Shown here: piece after piece, positions 5,700-7,089 of the stretch | Layout: every line of letters begins with the position of its first letter | Numbering within the stretch: position 1 is the stretch's first letter | DNA from: Myxococcota bacterium | GTDB lineage: Bacteria > Myxococcota_A > Polyangia > HGW-17 > JAJRWW01 | Reading direction: 5' to 3' | Assembly: GCA_024276595.1 (NCBI GenBank) | Contig: JAJRWW010000558.1 | Location: forward strand, 1-7,089 | DNA length: 7,089 nucleotides | Translations under genes and position numbers: made by a program | Notes under the pieces: model-generated | The model's database searches: none | Told to the model about the DNA's origin: nothing | Seen by the model: only the letters and a program-made list of their open reading frames with translations

Positions 5700-6841
5700 T
5701 GGACCTGGAGCTACCGGAGGAGCTGCGGCTGCTGGGGCAGACGGTGCGCCGCTTCGTCACTCGCGAGCTGGACCCCATCGCGGACCAGGTGGAGCGGGAG
5801 AACCGCATCCCCGAGTCAGTGCTGCGCTCCATGCGAGATCTGGGCCTGTACGGCCTGGTCATCCCGAAGGAGCACGGCGGCCTCGGCCTCTCTGCCCTGG
5901 GGATGTGTGTGGTCATGGAGGAGCTGAGCCGGGCCAACCTCTGCTTCAGGATCATGATCACCACGAACAACGGCATCGGCTCCCTGGGCCTGGTTTACGC
6001 CGGGTCACCCGAGCTCCAGCGGCGTCACCTCCCCGAGCTGGCCTCTGGAGAGAAGATCGGCTGCTTCGCCCTCACGGAGCCCGAAGCTGGCTCCGACGCC
6101 GCATCCCTGCGCACCACGGCAACCAGGGATGGCGGAGAGTACGTGATCCACGGCGCCAAGATATGGATCACCAATGCCGACATCGCCGACTACTTCACTG
6201 TCATGGCCACCGTGGACCGGAGCCTCGGGAGCCGCGGGCTAACAGCTTTCTGGGTGGAGCGTGACACCCCCGGCCTGACGGTTGGTCGCTCCGAGCCCAA
6301 GATGGGTCTCCATGGCACGCGGGTCGCCGAGGTGCTCCTCGACGGCTGTCGGGTGCCGGCCTCGGCTCGTCTCGGTGAGGAAGGTGATGGGTTCAAGCTG
6401 GCCATGCGCGTGCTGGACCACGGGCGCCTCTCCATAGCCGCCAGCTCCGTGGGCGCGGCTCAGCGGCTGCTGGAGGCCATGGTGGAGCATGCCCGGACCA
6501 GGGTCCAGTTCGGGAGGCCCATCGCAGAGAACCAGGCCATCGCCTGGATGCTCGCCGACTCTGCCACCGAGATCGAGGCGGCCCGCGGCCTGGTGCTCGC
6601 CGCCGCATGGAAGAAGGACCGGGGCGAGCGCGCGACCAGGCACTGCTCCATGGCCAAGCTCTACTGCTCCGAGATGGCAGGCCGAGTGGCCGACCGCGCA
6701 GTGCAGGTCTTTGGGGGAATGGGGTACATGTCCGGCAACATCGCCGAGCGCTACTACCGCGACCTCCGGGTCTACCGGCTCTACGAGGGCACGTCGGAGA
6801 TCCAGCGGCTGGTGATCTCCCGGGACCTCCTGGAGGGCTGA
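5699..6841 (+). CDS. Acyl-CoA dehydrogenase
   Basis: A 380-residue FAD enzyme that makes trans-2-enoyl-CoA from acyl-CoA and passes electrons to electron-transfer flavoprotein. GTG 5699 is chosen because it shares its first base with the TAG stop of the upstream gene (TAGTG), GGAGAGGG lies just upstream, and the length is typical of the family; the open frame running upstream is a shadow of the hydroxyacyl-CoA dehydrogenase. The N-terminal helical domain has GLVIPKEHGGLGLS (52-65). The middle domain has the FAD signature CFALTEPEAGSDAAS (122-136) and KIWITNA (154-160). The C-terminal domain has RVQFGRPIAENQ (268-279), QVFGGMGY (336-343) and YEGTSEIQR (362-370), whose Glu363 is the expected catalytic base, as in medium-chain and glutaryl-CoA enzymes. 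Substrate is unknown: straight, branched or aromatic acyl-CoA are all possible. Overlap with the preceding gene implies translational coupling. Confidence 0.95.
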   Translation: MDLELPEELRLLGQTVRRFVTRELDPIADQVERENRIPESVLRSMRDLGLYGLVIPKEHGGLGLSALGMCVVMEELSRANLCFRIMITTNNGIGSLGLVYAGSPELQRRHLPELASGEKIGCFALTEPEAGSDAASLRTTATRDGGEYVIHGAKIWITNADIADYFTVMATVDRSLGSRGLTAFWVERDTPGLTVGRSEPKMGLHGTRVAEVLLDGCRVPASARLGEEGDGFKLAMRVLDHGRLSIAASSVGAAQRLLEAMVEHARTRVQFGRPIAENQAIAWMLADSATEIEAARGLVLAAAWKKDRGERATRHCSMAKLYCSEMAGRVADRAVQVFGGMGYMSGNIAERYYRDLRVYRLYEGTSEIQRLVISRDLLEG

Positions 6842-6851
6842 TCCCCCGCCA

Positions 6852-6892
6852 CAGGCGCGCAGCCTGGTCGAGAGAGCCGGGCGCCTCCCCGG
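6852..6892 (+). other. Two small hairpins after the acyl-CoA dehydrogenase gene
   Basis: CAGGC (6852-6856) pairs with GCCTG (6862-6866) around 5 nt, and CCGGG (6877-6881) with CCCGG (6888-6892) around 6 nt. They lie directly after the TGA at 6839-6841 but have no T-run. Either could end the operon transcript weakly; short GC stems like these are also common by chance here. Confidence 0.2.
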
Positions 6893-6918
6893 AGCGCGAG
6901 ATCGAGGAGGCAGACATC

Positions 6919-7089
6919 GTGAAGGTGGAGGGCAACACGCTCTATGCCATCAATACCTATCGCGGGCTCCACCTCATCGACATCACGAACCCGGACCGGC
7001 CAGCAATCCAGGGGCAGCTCGAGGTCTACGGCTACCCGGTGGAGATGTACGTCCGGGGCGGTCGGGCCTACATCCTGCTCTCGAGCTAC
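6919..7089 (+). CDS. Beta-propeller-type protein, partial, N-terminus unclear
   Basis: The gene runs off the window; 57 residues are seen from GTG 6919. The frame encodes EIEEADIVKVEGNTLYAI, then GLHLIDITNPDRP, then YGYPVEMYVRGGRAYIL. This order is typical of the start of the propeller region in Beta_propel (PF09826)-like and LVIVD-repeat secreted proteins, where xEADIVKxxGxxLY begins the first blade and LxxIDxxNPxxP follows. In that family a signal peptide and a linker of roughly 100 residues come first. Here the family-like sequence begins near 6877, only about 35 bp after the acyl-CoA dehydrogenase stop, and no ATG, GTG or TTG occurs in frame between that stop and 6919. AGGAGG (6905-6910) lies 8 nt before GTG 6919, so translation could start there, but it would cut into the conserved EEADIVK motif. 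The gene may be 5'-truncated, or made without its usual export signal. Confidence 0.6.
   Translation, partial: MKVEGNTLYAINTYRGLHLIDITNPDRPAIQGQLEVYGYPVEMYVRGGRAYILLSSY

Overview
The window is GC-rich and codes almost throughout. Its content points to a member of the Myxococcota or a related deltaproteobacterial lineage: a very cysteine-rich secreted lipoprotein built of small 4-Cys modules, a lipoprotein with tandem DUF1566 domains, the start of a beta-propeller protein, and fatty-acid oxidation genes, with strong GGAGG ribosome binding sites and G/C third positions. This placement is inferred from gene content, not from a marker gene.

Layout. (1) 107-781, minus: a small protein of unknown function with a twin-arginine-like signal. 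It has an extended -10 element, a leader hairpin and a strong RBS upstream, and a 10-bp-stem hairpin beyond its stop (46-78). (2) 782-1035: a divergent control region with the minus promoter and a TTGACA promoter for the plus gene. (3) 1036-2778, plus: a 580-residue lipoprotein with about 85 cysteines. (4) 2831-4618, minus: a 595-residue lipoprotein ending in two DUF1566 domains, convergent with the Cys-rich gene and separated from it by about 52 bp. (5) 4619-4820: a second divergent control region with a CCTTGG/CCAAGG inverted repeat. (6) 4821-5699 and 5699-6841, plus: a 3-hydroxyacyl-CoA dehydrogenase and an acyl-CoA dehydrogenase, stop and start codons overlapping by one base. (7) 6842-7089: the beginning of a beta-propeller-type protein that runs off the window and seems to lack its expected N-terminal part.

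The genes fall into two groups. The dehydrogenase pair is a translationally coupled operon giving steps 1 and 3 of beta-oxidation (or a related branched-chain or aromatic acyl-CoA route); the hydratase and thiolase must lie elsewhere. The other genes are mostly cell-envelope or exported proteins without known substrates. Nothing shows that they work with the dehydrogenases.

I see no RNA genes, CRISPR array, insertion sequence or phage gene. The most unusual content is the Cys-rich modular lipoprotein, the small Tat-like gene with its structured leader, and the apparent loss of the 5' end of the propeller gene next to the acyl-CoA dehydrogenase stop.
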